NCBI RefSeq assembly: GCF_000518765.1
Contig: NZ_KI912491.1
Location: 54,956 to 98,788 of the forward strand
Source of the DNA: Ruminococcus flavefaciens ATCC 19208
Lineage (GTDB): Bacteria; Bacillota; Clostridia; Oscillospirales; Ruminococcaceae
Reading direction: 5' to 3'
DNA length: 43,833 bases
The notes beneath the pieces are model-generated. The model saw only the letters and a list, made by a program, of their open reading frames with translations. It had not been told where the DNA came from and ran no database searches. The position numbers and the translations under genes were made by a program. Shown here one piece after another: positions 8,134-16,672 of the stretch (within the stretch, counting starts at the first letter, position 1; each line of letters starts with the position of its first letter).

Positions 8134-8493
8134 ATGGTAGGCTTTGAAAATCATATCGGAAAGATCACTATTTCTGAGAACTATCTCACTGAGATCGTAA
8201 AACACGCAGTTGTTGACTGTTTCGGAGTTGCCGACGTATGCAGCGTATCTACGTTCCGCTCGGCAGTATCTGCACTTACAGCAGGCAAGGCATTCAGAAA
8301 GAATAAGGGCGTGATGCTCCGCTCTGACAAGGAAGGCGGACTTATCATAGACCTTCATATCAAAGTGACTTACGGTACCAACATCAATGCAGCCGTAAAG
8401 AGCATCACTCATAAAGTCAGCTTCGCTGTTGAAGAAGCTGCCGGCATAGATGTACACAAGGTCAACGTATTCGTTGATGACATGAACGCATAA
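8134..8493 (+). CDS. Asp23/Gls24 family protein (YloU-like)
   Basis: 119 residues matching the Asp23/Gls24 family: GKITISENYLTEIVKHAV at the start, then a conserved IDLHIKVTYGTNI strand and VxxVNVFVDDM at the end. Family members are envelope-stress or membrane-associated cytoplasmic proteins. AAAGGAG precedes the ATG. The gene lies 42 nt upstream of fakA, the usual yloU-yloV pairing in Bacillota. Confidence 0.92.
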   Translation: MVGFENHIGKITISENYLTEIVKHAVVDCFGVADVCSVSTFRSAVSALTAGKAFRKNKGVMLRSDKEGGLIIDLHIKVTYGTNINAAVKSITHKVSFAVEEAAGIDVHKVNVFVDDMNA

Positions 8494-8535
8494 TGGTGCA
8501 GCTTTCAGCTGCATACAGAATTGGAGGACTTTACT

Positions 8536-10188
8536 GTGATACACGGTTCTTTGCTCAGAGACGCTGTTATCTCCGCTGCAATTACTATCAATAACAGAAA
8601 ACGCGAAGTCGATGAGCTCAATGTTTATCCTGTTCCTGACGGTGATACAGGAACAAATATGTCAATGACAATAGGCAATTCCGTTGCCGAGCTGAAGAGA
8701 CTTGACTCAAAAGCTCCCGTATCAGAGGTAGCTTCAACAGCAGCTTCGGCATTTCTGAGAGGTGCAAGAGGAAATTCGGGCGTTATACTTTCACTTATAT
8801 TCAGAGGCTTTTCAAAGGGACTTTCAGGCTGTACAGAGGCAGGCTGCGAGAATTTCGCAGATGCGCTGCAATTTGGTGTTGATGCAGCATACAAGGCTGT
8901 AATGAAGCCTGTTGAGGGAACTATCCTCACTGTCGTAAAGGCAGCGGCTGCAAAGGCAAGAGAGATAGCTGCCGAGACTAATGACGAAGTTACCTTCTGG
9001 CAGGAGATATGCACCGAATCAGAGGCAATGCTGGAAAAGACCACGGATATGCTCCCGCAGCTCAAAAAAGCAGGCGTTGTAGACGCAGGCGGCAAGGGAC
9101 TCTGCATTATTTTCAGAGCCATGACAGACGTATTTGCAGGCGGCAAGATAGCAGAGCCTGCTGAGCCGGCAGCACAGGAAAGTTCGGGTGACTCGTTCAG
9201 AACAGCTGTAAGCGAGTATGATGACGATATAACATTCACATACTGTACTGAATTTATGCTTGAAAAGGAAGAGAACTGCCCGGATATATCAAAGCTCCGT
9301 GCATATCTTGAAACTATCGGTGACTGCGTGGTCGTAGTTGACGATGAGAAGATAATAAAGGTACACGTTCATACTGATAATCCCGGAAACGCTATCCAGA
9401 AAGGACTTGAATTCGGTCACTTTATCAATGATCCTCGTCCGAAGATAGAGAATATGCGTATCCAGCACGAAAACAAGGTCAAGGACGCACAGGCAGCACA
9501 GGAAGGACTTACTCCTGCCGAGCCTGAAAAGGAGTTCGGCTTCGTTGCAGTTGCAGCAGGTCACGGCCTTGAAGCTATGTTCACCGATCTCGGTGCCGAT
9601 GTAGTCGTAAAGGGCGGACAGACAATGAACCCGTCCACAGACGATATACTCCGCGCAATACTTAAAACACCTGCAAATACAGTATTCGTGCTCCCGAACA
9701 ATAAGAATATCATTATGGCGGCAGAGCAGGCTGTAAAGCTCACAGACAGAAAGGTCTGTGTGCTCCAGACAAGAACTATACCGCAGGGTATCGCTGCTAT
9801 GCTGGCATTCGATGACAGCCGTACTCTCAACGAGAACCGCATAGATATGACAAAGGCATTCGAGAAGGTGTCAACAGGTCTTATCACCTTTGCGGCAAGA
9901 GATTCCGAGTTTGAGGGACACCAGATCAAGGAAGGCGAGATACTGGCACTTGATAACGGCAAGCTCTCATTTACAGAGCGCGATATCAACAAGGCTACAT
10001 ACAAGCTTGTAAAGAAGCTGTCAAAGGGCGATGTGAGCTACGTTACCCTTATCCACGGCGCAGATGTGCCTGAGGAGAACGCAGAAGAACTCCAGAAGTT
10101 CATACAGTCCAAGCTCAGCGACAAGATAGAGGTAATGCTCGTAAACGGCGGTCAGCCCGTATACTACTACATAATCTCAGTCGAATGA
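8536..10188 (+). CDS. fakA: Fatty acid kinase catalytic subunit (DhaL/DAK2 domain protein, YloV-like)
   Basis: 550 residues. The N-terminal DhaL-type nucleotide-binding domain carries YPVPDGDTGTNM near residue 33, where Asp residues coordinate Mg-ATP. A middle domain and a C-terminal DegV/EDD-like part follow. FakA phosphorylates fatty acids held by a FakB (DegV) partner so that they enter phospholipid synthesis; no fakB is in this window. The GTG at 8536 sits 8 nt after GGAGG (8523-8527). A TTG at 8521 would place the ribosome site inside the gene, so GTG is preferred. A terminator follows. Confidence 0.93.
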   Translation: MIHGSLLRDAVISAAITINNRKREVDELNVYPVPDGDTGTNMSMTIGNSVAELKRLDSKAPVSEVASTAASAFLRGARGNSGVILSLIFRGFSKGLSGCTEAGCENFADALQFGVDAAYKAVMKPVEGTILTVVKAAAAKAREIAAETNDEVTFWQEICTESEAMLEKTTDMLPQLKKAGVVDAGGKGLCIIFRAMTDVFAGGKIAEPAEPAAQESSGDSFRTAVSEYDDDITFTYCTEFMLEKEENCPDISKLRAYLETIGDCVVVVDDEKIIKVHVHTDNPGNAIQKGLEFGHFINDPRPKIENMRIQHENKVKDAQAAQEGLTPAEPEKEFGFVAVAAGHGLEAMFTDLGADVVVKGGQTMNPSTDDILRAILKTPANTVFVLPNNKNIIMAAEQAVKLTDRKVCVLQTRTIPQGIAAMLAFDDSRTLNENRIDMTKAFEKVSTGLITFAARDSEFEGHQIKEGEILALDNGKLSFTERDINKATYKLVKKLSKGDVSYVTLIHGADVPEENAEELQKFIQSKLSDKIEVMLVNGGQPVYYYIISVE

Positions 10189-10228
10189 TGAAAAGCACAC
10201 GTTAGTACGGCGCAGATACAGAAGTTTT

Positions 10229-10275
10229 AAGCCATAGTATTTCCGATATTTTGTCGGACGTACTATGGCTTTTCT
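10229..10275 (+). terminator. Terminator after fakA
   Basis: AGCCATAGTA (10230-10239) pairs with TACTATGGCT (10261-10270); an inner TCCGA/TCGGA stem and a TTTT tail are present. Confidence 0.85.
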
Positions 10276-10339
10276 GCTGCCAGCGGTGCGGTGCTATAAT
10301 GATTACTGGTGCAAATCGCAATTTACGGAGAGAGACAAA

Positions 10340-10630
10340 ATGATAAAAGTACAATTTTATGATTATGGCTGCGGCGTATTGGATATTGAGAATGAACTTG
10401 GGATAACAGAAGATGTAGATGTCTTTTTAAAGGAAAAGATCCCCGAGCTTGAGCTTGAATGCAGCGACTGTATGTGCGATCTGGAAGATAATCTGATCTT
10501 ATGGTTTTCGTCGAAAGATGAAGAAAAATGTATGCAGAAAATAGATGCTCTGATAAAGTCCTGTATTTCGAGTCTGTCACATATGCAGTATTCGGTCAAA
10601 CTGACTTCTGAGTATTCCTGGTATGATTGA
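10340..10630 (+). CDS. Small acidic protein of unknown function
   Basis: 96 residues from ATG 10340, with GGAGAGAG 7 nt upstream. Acidic, with several Cys (CSDCMC), no signal peptide and no membrane segment. I do not recognise a family. The longer frame starting upstream runs through the fakA terminator and is not credible. A GC-rich hairpin (10637-10667) without a T run follows the stop. Confidence 0.6.
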   Translation: MIKVQFYDYGCGVLDIENELGITEDVDVFLKEKIPELELECSDCMCDLEDNLILWFSSKDEEKCMQKIDALIKSCISSLSHMQYSVKLTSEYSWYD

Positions 10631-10833
10631 CACAATGCCCCTGAGTGCTTTGCAGCGCTCAGGGGCAAAGCTGCTGTATGGGTATCTGTATTTTTCGGGA
10701 GCTTTCTGTCTGGATTTGCAGGTATTATACGATTATATTAACAGTGAGATGATCGGTCGGAACCTGCTGTTTTTTGTTCAATAATCATTATTTGCGGAAT
10801 ACAAAACATAAGAGAATTCTATGCCTGTAAATA

Positions 10834-10862
10834 TTGATTTATTGACCTTTATATGTTATAAT
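10834..10862 (+). promoter_or_regulatory. nadB promoter
   Basis: TTGATT (10834-10839), 17-bp spacer, TATAAT (10857-10862), about 40 nt before the ATG. Confidence 0.8.
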
Positions 10863-10902
10863 GTAGGTGTAAAGATTTTCTCATAAAGGACGGTCTTGTA
10901 TC

Positions 10903-12360
10903 ATGTCTAAAAATTATGATGTTATTATAGCAGGCTGCGGAGCAGCAGGACTCTACGCGGCTATCAATCTGCCAAAGGAGCTGAATATACTTATACTCTG
11001 CAAGCGTGATCTTCCGCTGTGCAATTCTTCACTTGCTCAGGGCGGTATCGCAGGTGTATATAATTCTCCCTCGGATAATATCCAGTATCATCAGAATGAT
11101 ACCCTTATCGCAGGAAGCTTCAAGAACAACGTTGACGCTGTTCATACCCTTGTAAGCGAGGCTGCACAGGATATAGAGCATATCATCGAGCTTGGCGTTG
11201 AGTTTGACAAAAATCCCGACGGTACTTACCACCGCACCCTTGAGGGCGGTCACAGCCACCACAGGATATTCCACCATGCCGATGCTACAGGCAAGGAGAT
11301 AACTTCTACTCTCCTTGAAAATGTCCGGAAGCTCAGCAACGTGACCATAATGGAAAACACAATAATGTGCGGAGTCAAGCAGACAAAAACAGGCTATTCC
11401 GCATTTCTCAGACTGTCCGATGATTCATATGAGACCTGTAACTGCCATTTTATGATACTTGCAACAGGCGGTATCGGCAGAGTTTACCAGTTTACCACAA
11501 ATTCTGCTATCGCAACAGGTGACGGCATCACCTTTGCATACGAAATGGGAGCTAAGATAAAGAACCTAAGCTATGTGCAGTTCCACCCGACAGCTTTCAA
11601 CAATCGCGCTACCCGTGAGTGCTTCCTCATTTCCGAGGCTGTACGCGGTGAGGGAGCATACCTGCTGAACTGCAAAAAAGAGCGCTTTATGCACAACTAT
11701 GACGAGCGTCTTGAGCTTGCTCCGAGAGATGTTGTATCTCACGCTATCATACTTGAGTCGCGCAAGCAGAATTCAACGGATTTCTACCTTGATATAAGCT
11801 ATAAGGACAGCGAGTTCCTCAAGAACAGATTTCCTATGATATACAAAAATCTTCTGGAGCAGGGCTACGACCTTACAAAAGAGCCTGTTCCAATATTCCC
11901 GTGTCAGCACTACCTTATGGGTGGTATAGATGTTGACAACAATTCCGAAACAAGCCTTCCAAATCTCTATGCCTGCGGCGAATGCTCACATACGGGAGTT
12001 CACGGAAGCAACAGACTTGCAAGCAATTCTCTCCTTGAAGCGCTTGTATTCTCACGCCATGCTGCAAACAGCATAGCTTCAAGAGTAAATGACGCACCAA
12101 AGGACTTTGAAGAGGCTGAATTTGATCCGCATCTGGGAAGCCCGCGCATACCTAAGGGAGTTCGTACAGAGACAAGAAAGATACTTCAGAACTGCTACTT
12201 TGTTATTCCCGATAAAAAGGCTGCGGCAGAGGGCTTCAAGCGAGTAAAGGAGATACGCGAGGATCTTGTGAACGGCGGCTACTATGTAGACGCTGATTAC
12301 GTGCTTGCGAAGTCTATCGTTACTGTAGCATACATTATCCTCGGTGAGGTAATGCAGTAA
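10903..12360 (+). CDS. nadB: L-aspartate oxidase (quinolinate pathway)
   Basis: FAD enzyme that oxidises L-aspartate to iminoaspartate, the first step of de novo NAD synthesis; anaerobes use fumarate or another acceptor. The N-terminal dinucleotide motif IIAGCGAAGLYAA, the SLAQGGIAG segment, the EGGHSHHRIFHHADATG active-site region and the late GLHG-equivalent HTGVHGSNRLASNSLLEALV all match NadB. At 485 residues the C-terminal helical domain is shorter than the ~530-540 of the E. coli type. nadA is absent; nadC lies 1.5 kb downstream, after an unrelated dockerin protein. Confidence 0.95.
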   Translation: MSKNYDVIIAGCGAAGLYAAINLPKELNILILCKRDLPLCNSSLAQGGIAGVYNSPSDNIQYHQNDTLIAGSFKNNVDAVHTLVSEAAQDIEHIIELGVEFDKNPDGTYHRTLEGGHSHHRIFHHADATGKEITSTLLENVRKLSNVTIMENTIMCGVKQTKTGYSAFLRLSDDSYETCNCHFMILATGGIGRVYQFTTNSAIATGDGITFAYEMGAKIKNLSYVQFHPTAFNNRATRECFLISEAVRGEGAYLLNCKKERFMHNYDERLELAPRDVVSHAIILESRKQNSTDFYLDISYKDSEFLKNRFPMIYKNLLEQGYDLTKEPVPIFPCQHYLMGGIDVDNNSETSLPNLYACGECSHTGVHGSNRLASNSLLEALVFSRHAANSIASRVNDAPKDFEEAEFDPHLGSPRIPKGVRTETRKILQNCYFVIPDKKAAAEGFKRVKEIREDLVNGGYYVDADYVLAKSIVTVAYIILGEVMQ

Positions 12361-12396
12361 AAAAATAAATATAGAAATATCAATGGGGGTGATATT

Positions 12397-13734
12397 ATGA
12401 AAAAACTGAGAAGTTTTGAAGCGGCAGTTGTTTCGGCAGCTGTAATGGCAGCTAATGCTGCGGCGATCCATGCCGATGCTGCGAATACGCTTATTCGTGG
12501 GGATCTTAATCGTGATGACAGAGTATCCGTCAGTGATATGGTCATACTTAAAAACCATATTCTCGGACGGTACGGACTTAATGATACACAGCGGATAGCT
12601 GCGGATCTGAACGGCGACTGCGATGTGGATTCTCTTGATCTCTCAGTTCTTCAGGATATCATTCTCTCAAATAAGACATTGCTGCCGAAAGGTACATGGA
12701 TAGGTGACCGTGCAGGCTCAAAGCGTTATTTCAGCTTTGGTGAAGGCACAGGTACGGTGATATATCCAAACGGCAGCAGCGAGGATTTCACTATAGGTTC
12801 GGAAGAGGATATCCTTGCAATAGCTATGAAGAAGTCGGGCAAGGAGGACAATGCCTTTATCACATGGCAGAATGACAATGCCTTTGTACTCAAATGGGAC
12901 GACGGTACTGCCGAGACATTCAGGTTTTTCAGCTATAATGCAGTAAATGCAAAAGAGATGCTCAGCGGCAAGTGGGTGACCAGTGCAGGCAGAAGCTTTG
13001 AGATAAGCGGCCTCAGCGGAAAGGTCACTGACAAGAGCGGCAATATAAACCGTTTTGAGTATGCTCCCGACGGAAAAAATATCGTTTTCCACATAGGAAG
13101 CACCGATAATAACACTGAGGGAACTATAGTACATACCGATTCCATGCATTTTACAGTAACATGGGCAGACGGCACGAAGGAGACCTTTACACGCCGCGAG
13201 ATAGAGGTAAAGAACGGAATTACCTATGTAAACGGCATACTTATCGCAAACAAGACCTATTCTCTGCCGTCAACATACGATCCGGGCAAGATACTTCCCG
13301 AGGCGCAGTCTGCTTTCGATACAATGGCTGCTGATGCTTTAAAGGATGGATACAGATTGAGCATCTGTTCGGGTTATCGTTCTTATTCGTATCAGAATCA
13401 GCTGTATAACGGCTATGTTGCCCGTGACGGCAAGGCTGCTGCGGACACTTATTCCGCAAGAGCAGGACATTCCGAGCACCAGACAGGTCTGGCTATGGAT
13501 ATAAACAATGCAAGCTCAGCATTCAACGGTACTCCTCAGGCTAAATGGATAGCAGCAAATTGCTGGAAGTACGGATTTATTATCCGTTATCCCGAGGGTA
13601 AGGAGAATATAACGGGCTATATGTACGAGTCGTGGCACGTTCGTTATCTCGGCAAGCAGCTTGCGAAAGAAGTATACGATTCGGGACTTACCCTTGAGGA
13701 GTTCCTGTGCATAGACTCTAAATACAAATCATGA
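12397..13734 (+). CDS. Dockerin-tagged VanY-type D-Ala-D-Ala carboxypeptidase, secreted
   Basis: 445 residues. A signal peptide (~1-29) is followed immediately by a type-I-like dockerin (~32-92) with two calcium loops (DLNRDDRVSVSD and DLNGDCDVDSLD). A beta-rich middle (~96-265) has two or three 'GxW' modules like those of the secreted proteins at 17429-21392. The C-terminal VanY domain has SxHxxGxAMD (Ser359, His361, Asp368) and ExWHxRY (His414), the zinc and catalytic residues. It should cut D-Ala-D-Ala ends of peptidoglycan while docked to a cohesin. A GGGGGTGAT-type ribosome site lies upstream and a terminator overlaps the stop. It sits between nadB and nadC, with which it has no obvious metabolic link. 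Confidence 0.9.
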   Translation: MKKLRSFEAAVVSAAVMAANAAAIHADAANTLIRGDLNRDDRVSVSDMVILKNHILGRYGLNDTQRIAADLNGDCDVDSLDLSVLQDIILSNKTLLPKGTWIGDRAGSKRYFSFGEGTGTVIYPNGSSEDFTIGSEEDILAIAMKKSGKEDNAFITWQNDNAFVLKWDDGTAETFRFFSYNAVNAKEMLSGKWVTSAGRSFEISGLSGKVTDKSGNINRFEYAPDGKNIVFHIGSTDNNTEGTIVHTDSMHFTVTWADGTKETFTRREIEVKNGITYVNGILIANKTYSLPSTYDPGKILPEAQSAFDTMAADALKDGYRLSICSGYRSYSYQNQLYNGYVARDGKAAADTYSARAGHSEHQTGLAMDINNASSAFNGTPQAKWIAANCWKYGFIIRYPEGKENITGYMYESWHVRYLGKQLAKEVYDSGLTLEEFLCIDSKYKS

Positions 13735-13760
13735 TCCAGCTTTGCTGGATCATGATTTCA
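13726..13760 (+). terminator. Terminator overlapping the VanY stop codon
   Basis: A 15-bp perfect stem (13726-13740 with 13744-13758, AAATCATGATCCAGC and its complement) with a 3-nt loop. The TGA stop lies inside the stem, and only a short T run follows. Confidence 0.8.
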
Positions 13761-13880
13761 GTAAGTAGTGAGTGGTAAGGACGGATATTATCCGCCTGAG
13801 AAAAAACGTCATATTACGTCGGAGGCGCAATGCGCGTCCCTACATATATTCTAACCACTAAGCACTAATAGCTAATCACC
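13761..13880. repeat. Dispersed palindrome cluster between vanY-like gene and nadC
   Basis: Contains GGAGGCGCAATGCGCGTCC followed by CTACA (13821-13844), which is the 'TGTAGGG' palindrome in reverse. A CGGAT/ATCCG hairpin lies near 13781-13794, and TTAGC-like strings are at both ends (GTAGTGAGTGGT, CACTAATAGCTAATCAC). No ORF. Confidence 0.7.
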
Positions 13881-13920
13881 GGAATCAAAATTTTGATTTA
13901 CAATGGAAAGGAATTTAAAC

Positions 13921-14760
13921 ATGAAGCTTTTACAATGCTATGTTGACAATATAATCACAACTGCACTTATGGAGGACATAAACTACATTGACGCTGCTGC
14001 GGATAATCTTATCCCTGCCGACCACAGAAGCTCCGCTTACTACGTTGCAAAGGATTCGGGAGTTGTCTGCGGTATCGAGGTAGCTAAGAGAGTTTTCGAC
14101 CTTGCAGGCGGCGATGTCGATTTCAAGATACTTCTCAATGACGGAACTAAGGTGCAGAAGGGCGATATAATCGCAGAGCTTGAAGGAAGTACACTTACAC
14201 TTCTTAAAGGCGAGAGAACTGCCCTCAACCTCTTACAGCATATGTCGGGTATCGCTACTGCAACAAATAAGTGCGTAGAGCTTGTAAAGGGCACTAAGGC
14301 TGCTGTTACCGACACAAGAAAGACACTTCCCGGACTCCGTGCGCTTCAGAAGTACGCAGTAACTGTGGGCGGCGGAAAGAACCACCGCTTCAATCTTTCC
14401 GATGCGGCTATGCTCAAGGACAATCACATCGACGCTTATGGCGGTATAACTGCGGCTGTAAATGCGCTCCGCGAGAAGATAGGACATACTGTAAAGATAG
14501 AAGTGGAAGTCCGTACACTTGACGAGCTCCGCGAAGCTCTTGATACTAAAGTAGAAATAATCATGCTTGACAATATGAGCTGCGACGAGATGAAAGAGGC
14601 TGTTGCAATTGCAGACGGACGCGTTCTTCTTGAAGCTTCGGGCAATGTTACTGCCGAGAATATCCGCTCAGTTGCCGAGACAGGCGTGGATATCATCTCA
14701 CTTGGTGCGCTTACTCATTCAGTCAAGTGCTTTGATATTTCCATGAAGATCAAGAAGTAA
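13921..14760 (+). CDS. nadC: Quinolinate phosphoribosyltransferase (decarboxylating)
   Basis: Converts quinolinate plus PRPP to nicotinate mononucleotide. 279 residues, normal length. Motifs: GERTALNLLQHMSGIAT, TRKTLPGLRALQKYAV, GGGKNHRFNLSDAAMLKDNH and the C-terminal VEVRTLDELREAL...LLEASGNV...ISLGALTHS barrel strands. ATG 13921 is chosen because AAAGGA lies 8 nt upstream; an ATG at 13903 overlaps that ribosome site. It follows nadB at a distance and is preceded by a repeat-filled gap, so it may have its own promoter. Confidence 0.95.
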   Translation: MKLLQCYVDNIITTALMEDINYIDAAADNLIPADHRSSAYYVAKDSGVVCGIEVAKRVFDLAGGDVDFKILLNDGTKVQKGDIIAELEGSTLTLLKGERTALNLLQHMSGIATATNKCVELVKGTKAAVTDTRKTLPGLRALQKYAVTVGGGKNHRFNLSDAAMLKDNHIDAYGGITAAVNALREKIGHTVKIEVEVRTLDELREALDTKVEIIMLDNMSCDEMKEAVAIADGRVLLEASGNVTAENIRSVAETGVDIISLGALTHSVKCFDISMKIKK

Positions 14761-14781
14761 TTAGTGAATAGTGATCAGTAG

Positions 14782-14831
14782 GAAACGCCGTTTCGGCGTT
14801 CCTATGTAGGGGCGCACAAAGAAGTGCGCTC
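14782..14831 (+). repeat. Dispersed palindromes, two adjacent units
   Basis: An AACGCCG/CGGCGTT hairpin (about 14784-14800) is directly followed by TGTAGGGGCGCAC...GTGCGCTC (14805-14831). Same family as the copies at 4073, 30218 and 37906. Confidence 0.75.
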
Positions 14832-14941
14832 ATATAGAAGTAATAATGAAAGACCTATACAGCAAGCTATATAATTTTTTACTATGCTTAATCGATGTAA
14901 ATGTTTCGATTCATCAAATCGAACTGTATCCTGAATAAAAC

Positions 14942-14981
14942 AAATTTAAAAGCCATCTCGTCTGAGATGGCTTTTAAATTT
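14942..14981. terminator. Bidirectional terminator between nadC and the histidine kinase
   Basis: An 18-bp perfect inverted repeat (14942-14959 with 14964-14981; core AAAAGCCATCTC/GAGATGGCTTTT) with a 4-nt loop. It serves convergent genes. The rest of the 14761-15048 gap holds only the palindromes above and AT-rich sequence. Confidence 0.9.
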
Positions 14982-15048
14982 GTATAATATTTTAATTCTG
15001 CGTTTTTGTTGTATTTATAATAAAAATATGTTATTATATTATTATCTG

Positions 15049-16578
15049 TTATTCAACTGGCAGTGTGAACATAAACGATGTTCCCTTGCCCACTTCACTC
15101 TCTGCCCATATCTTGCCGCCGTGGGACTCGATTATGAACTTGCATATAAACAATCCCAGTCCCGTGCCTGTTTCGGAGTGCTTTCCCTTATAATATCGCT
15201 CCCAGATATGAGGCATATCCTCTTCCGAGATACCACTTCCCGTATCCTTTACAGTTGCTTTGATAAAGTTGTCCTCTTTTTCTGCCTTCACAAGTATCGT
15301 GCCGTTTTTCGTATGTTTGAGGGCATTGGAGATAAGGTTCACGAACACACGCTGTAATCTTGAACTGTCTGCCTTTACCTGTGGCAATTCAAGGGGAATG
15401 CGAAGTGCAAGTTTATTGTTGTTTTTATTGAGTACGGCAAAATAGGTCTCAACGGTCTCACGCACAAGAGCGTCTAAATCGCAGGGAGCAAGCTCCAGAA
15501 CCATTCGGCCTTCCTCGATTCGGGTAGCGTCAAGTATCTGCGTTACCATAAGAGCCATGCGGTTGGCTTCAGAGGAGATTCGTTTCAGCTTTTCCTGTAC
15601 GGTAGCCGTATCACCGCCGCTTACAAGCTCCATTTCCGCATTCTGAGCATATCCCGACATGGTCGCAAGAGGAGTTTTCAGCTCATGGGAAGCGTCCGAG
15701 AGGAAGGTTGTCTTCATCTCGTTGACCTTCACCAGCATATCATGCTCGGAAACAATAGGATCTGACAGCTTCTTTGAGAGAATGACTGAGATCACGATAA
15801 ACAGTATCAGCATTCCCGCAATTACCGCGATCATGACATAGATTGATTTTTGAAAAAGCCCGTTCATTTCACCTAAAAGTGAGTCAGTCTGCTCAGCTGC
15901 GATTTGATTGATAAGGCCTTTATAATAATTCTGGTTGAACATGATTATGCCGTAGCAAATATCGGGATAAAGAACATTGTAGTTGTTCAGATGATCCCAT
16001 GCGCATACAAAGCCCTGACCTTCCATAGTATATGTTCCCATGCAGTTTTCAGTATATTGTTCAAGTTCAGACTGAAAGCTGCCTCCTTGATAGTGAGCGG
16101 AGGGCTCTTTTGCATATTCAATATTAATGGTTTCAACAGCTTCCTGAATAATACGGTCACACTCGGGCTCGGAAGGTATGCTGTGGAATTCACCGTTAGA
16201 ATAAGTAAAGCCAATAACATCGTTGCCCTTATTTGAAGCATCTATATTGAAAAAATCCATCATATGTGTTTCAAGGACGAGCTCCTGATCTATATCGGGT
16301 ATATCCTGCAAAGAGCCGAGGACTGTACATATGTTGGTTCCGAAGCTTTCAAGAGACAGCTGTAGGTTTCCAAGGGTGACCTGATAGAAACCGTGAGCAG
16401 TAGTATCAACGGTTTTGCTTGCGATCTTGGACGTATGCGAAGTGACTATATTAGTCGAGCGTTTATATACGATATCAAAGACAGAAACAAATATTATCAT
16501 TATAGTAATAAGGCATATCAGCAGAACACTAAGGAGCCGTCTTCGCAAAGCGTGGCTTTTGGAGATTTCCTTTTTCAT
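15049..16578 (-). CDS. Membrane sensor histidine kinase
   Basis: 509 residues. TM1 at ~15-37, a ~200-residue extracellular sensor region, TM2 at ~246-268, then a HisKA domain with SDASHELKTPLATMSG (His298) and an HATPase domain (NLISNALKHT, DTGSGISEEDMPHIWERYYKG, GTGLGLFICK). The linker after TM2 is too short for a clear HAMP. The outer domain resembles no family I can name; it has several Cys and Tyr/Asn-rich stretches. It is transcribed divergently from its presumed response regulator (16673-17359), with 94 bp between them. Its promoter carries the same palindrome and spacing as the three secreted-protein genes downstream, so positive autoregulation is likely. Confidence 0.92.
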   Translation of the reverse strand: MKKEISKSHALRRRLLSVLLICLITIMIIFVSVFDIVYKRSTNIVTSHTSKIASKTVDTTAHGFYQVTLGNLQLSLESFGTNICTVLGSLQDIPDIDQELVLETHMMDFFNIDASNKGNDVIGFTYSNGEFHSIPSEPECDRIIQEAVETINIEYAKEPSAHYQGGSFQSELEQYTENCMGTYTMEGQGFVCAWDHLNNYNVLYPDICYGIIMFNQNYYKGLINQIAAEQTDSLLGEMNGLFQKSIYVMIAVIAGMLILFIVISVILSKKLSDPIVSEHDMLVKVNEMKTTFLSDASHELKTPLATMSGYAQNAEMELVSGGDTATVQEKLKRISSEANRMALMVTQILDATRIEEGRMVLELAPCDLDALVRETVETYFAVLNKNNNKLALRIPLELPQVKADSSRLQRVFVNLISNALKHTKNGTILVKAEKEDNFIKATVKDTGSGISEEDMPHIWERYYKGKHSETGTGLGLFICKFIIESHGGKIWAESEVGKGTSFMFTLPVE

Positions 16579-16606
16579 TTTATCACTCCTTTATGGTGTT
16601 GAATAC

Positions 16607-16635
16607 ATTATACCATATTTTTTTCAATAAGTGAA
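16607..16635 (-). promoter_or_regulatory. Histidine-kinase promoter
   Basis: On the minus strand: TTCACT (16630-16635), 17-bp spacer, TATAAT (16607-16612). The palindrome at 16640-16655 ends 27 nt upstream of the -10 box, as at the promoters of 17429-19318 and 19516-20328. Confidence 0.75.
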
Positions 16636-16639
16636 CAGA

Positions 16640-16655
16640 ATTACGAAATTGTAAT
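16640..16655. promoter_or_regulatory. Operator-like palindrome, TCS intergenic copy
   Basis: ATTACGAAATTGTAAT: TTACG/TGTAA half-sites around 4 nt, one mismatch from TTACA-N4-TGTAA. It lies upstream of the kinase -35 box and directly before the ribosome site of the response regulator, so binding could affect both directions. Confidence 0.65.
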
Positions 16656-16672
16656 CACAGGGGGAAAACATT

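Noticed and set aside
10637..10667. Terminator after the small acidic protein gene
   Set aside because: A strong GC stem exists, but there is no T run on either strand; left as a hairpin of unknown role.
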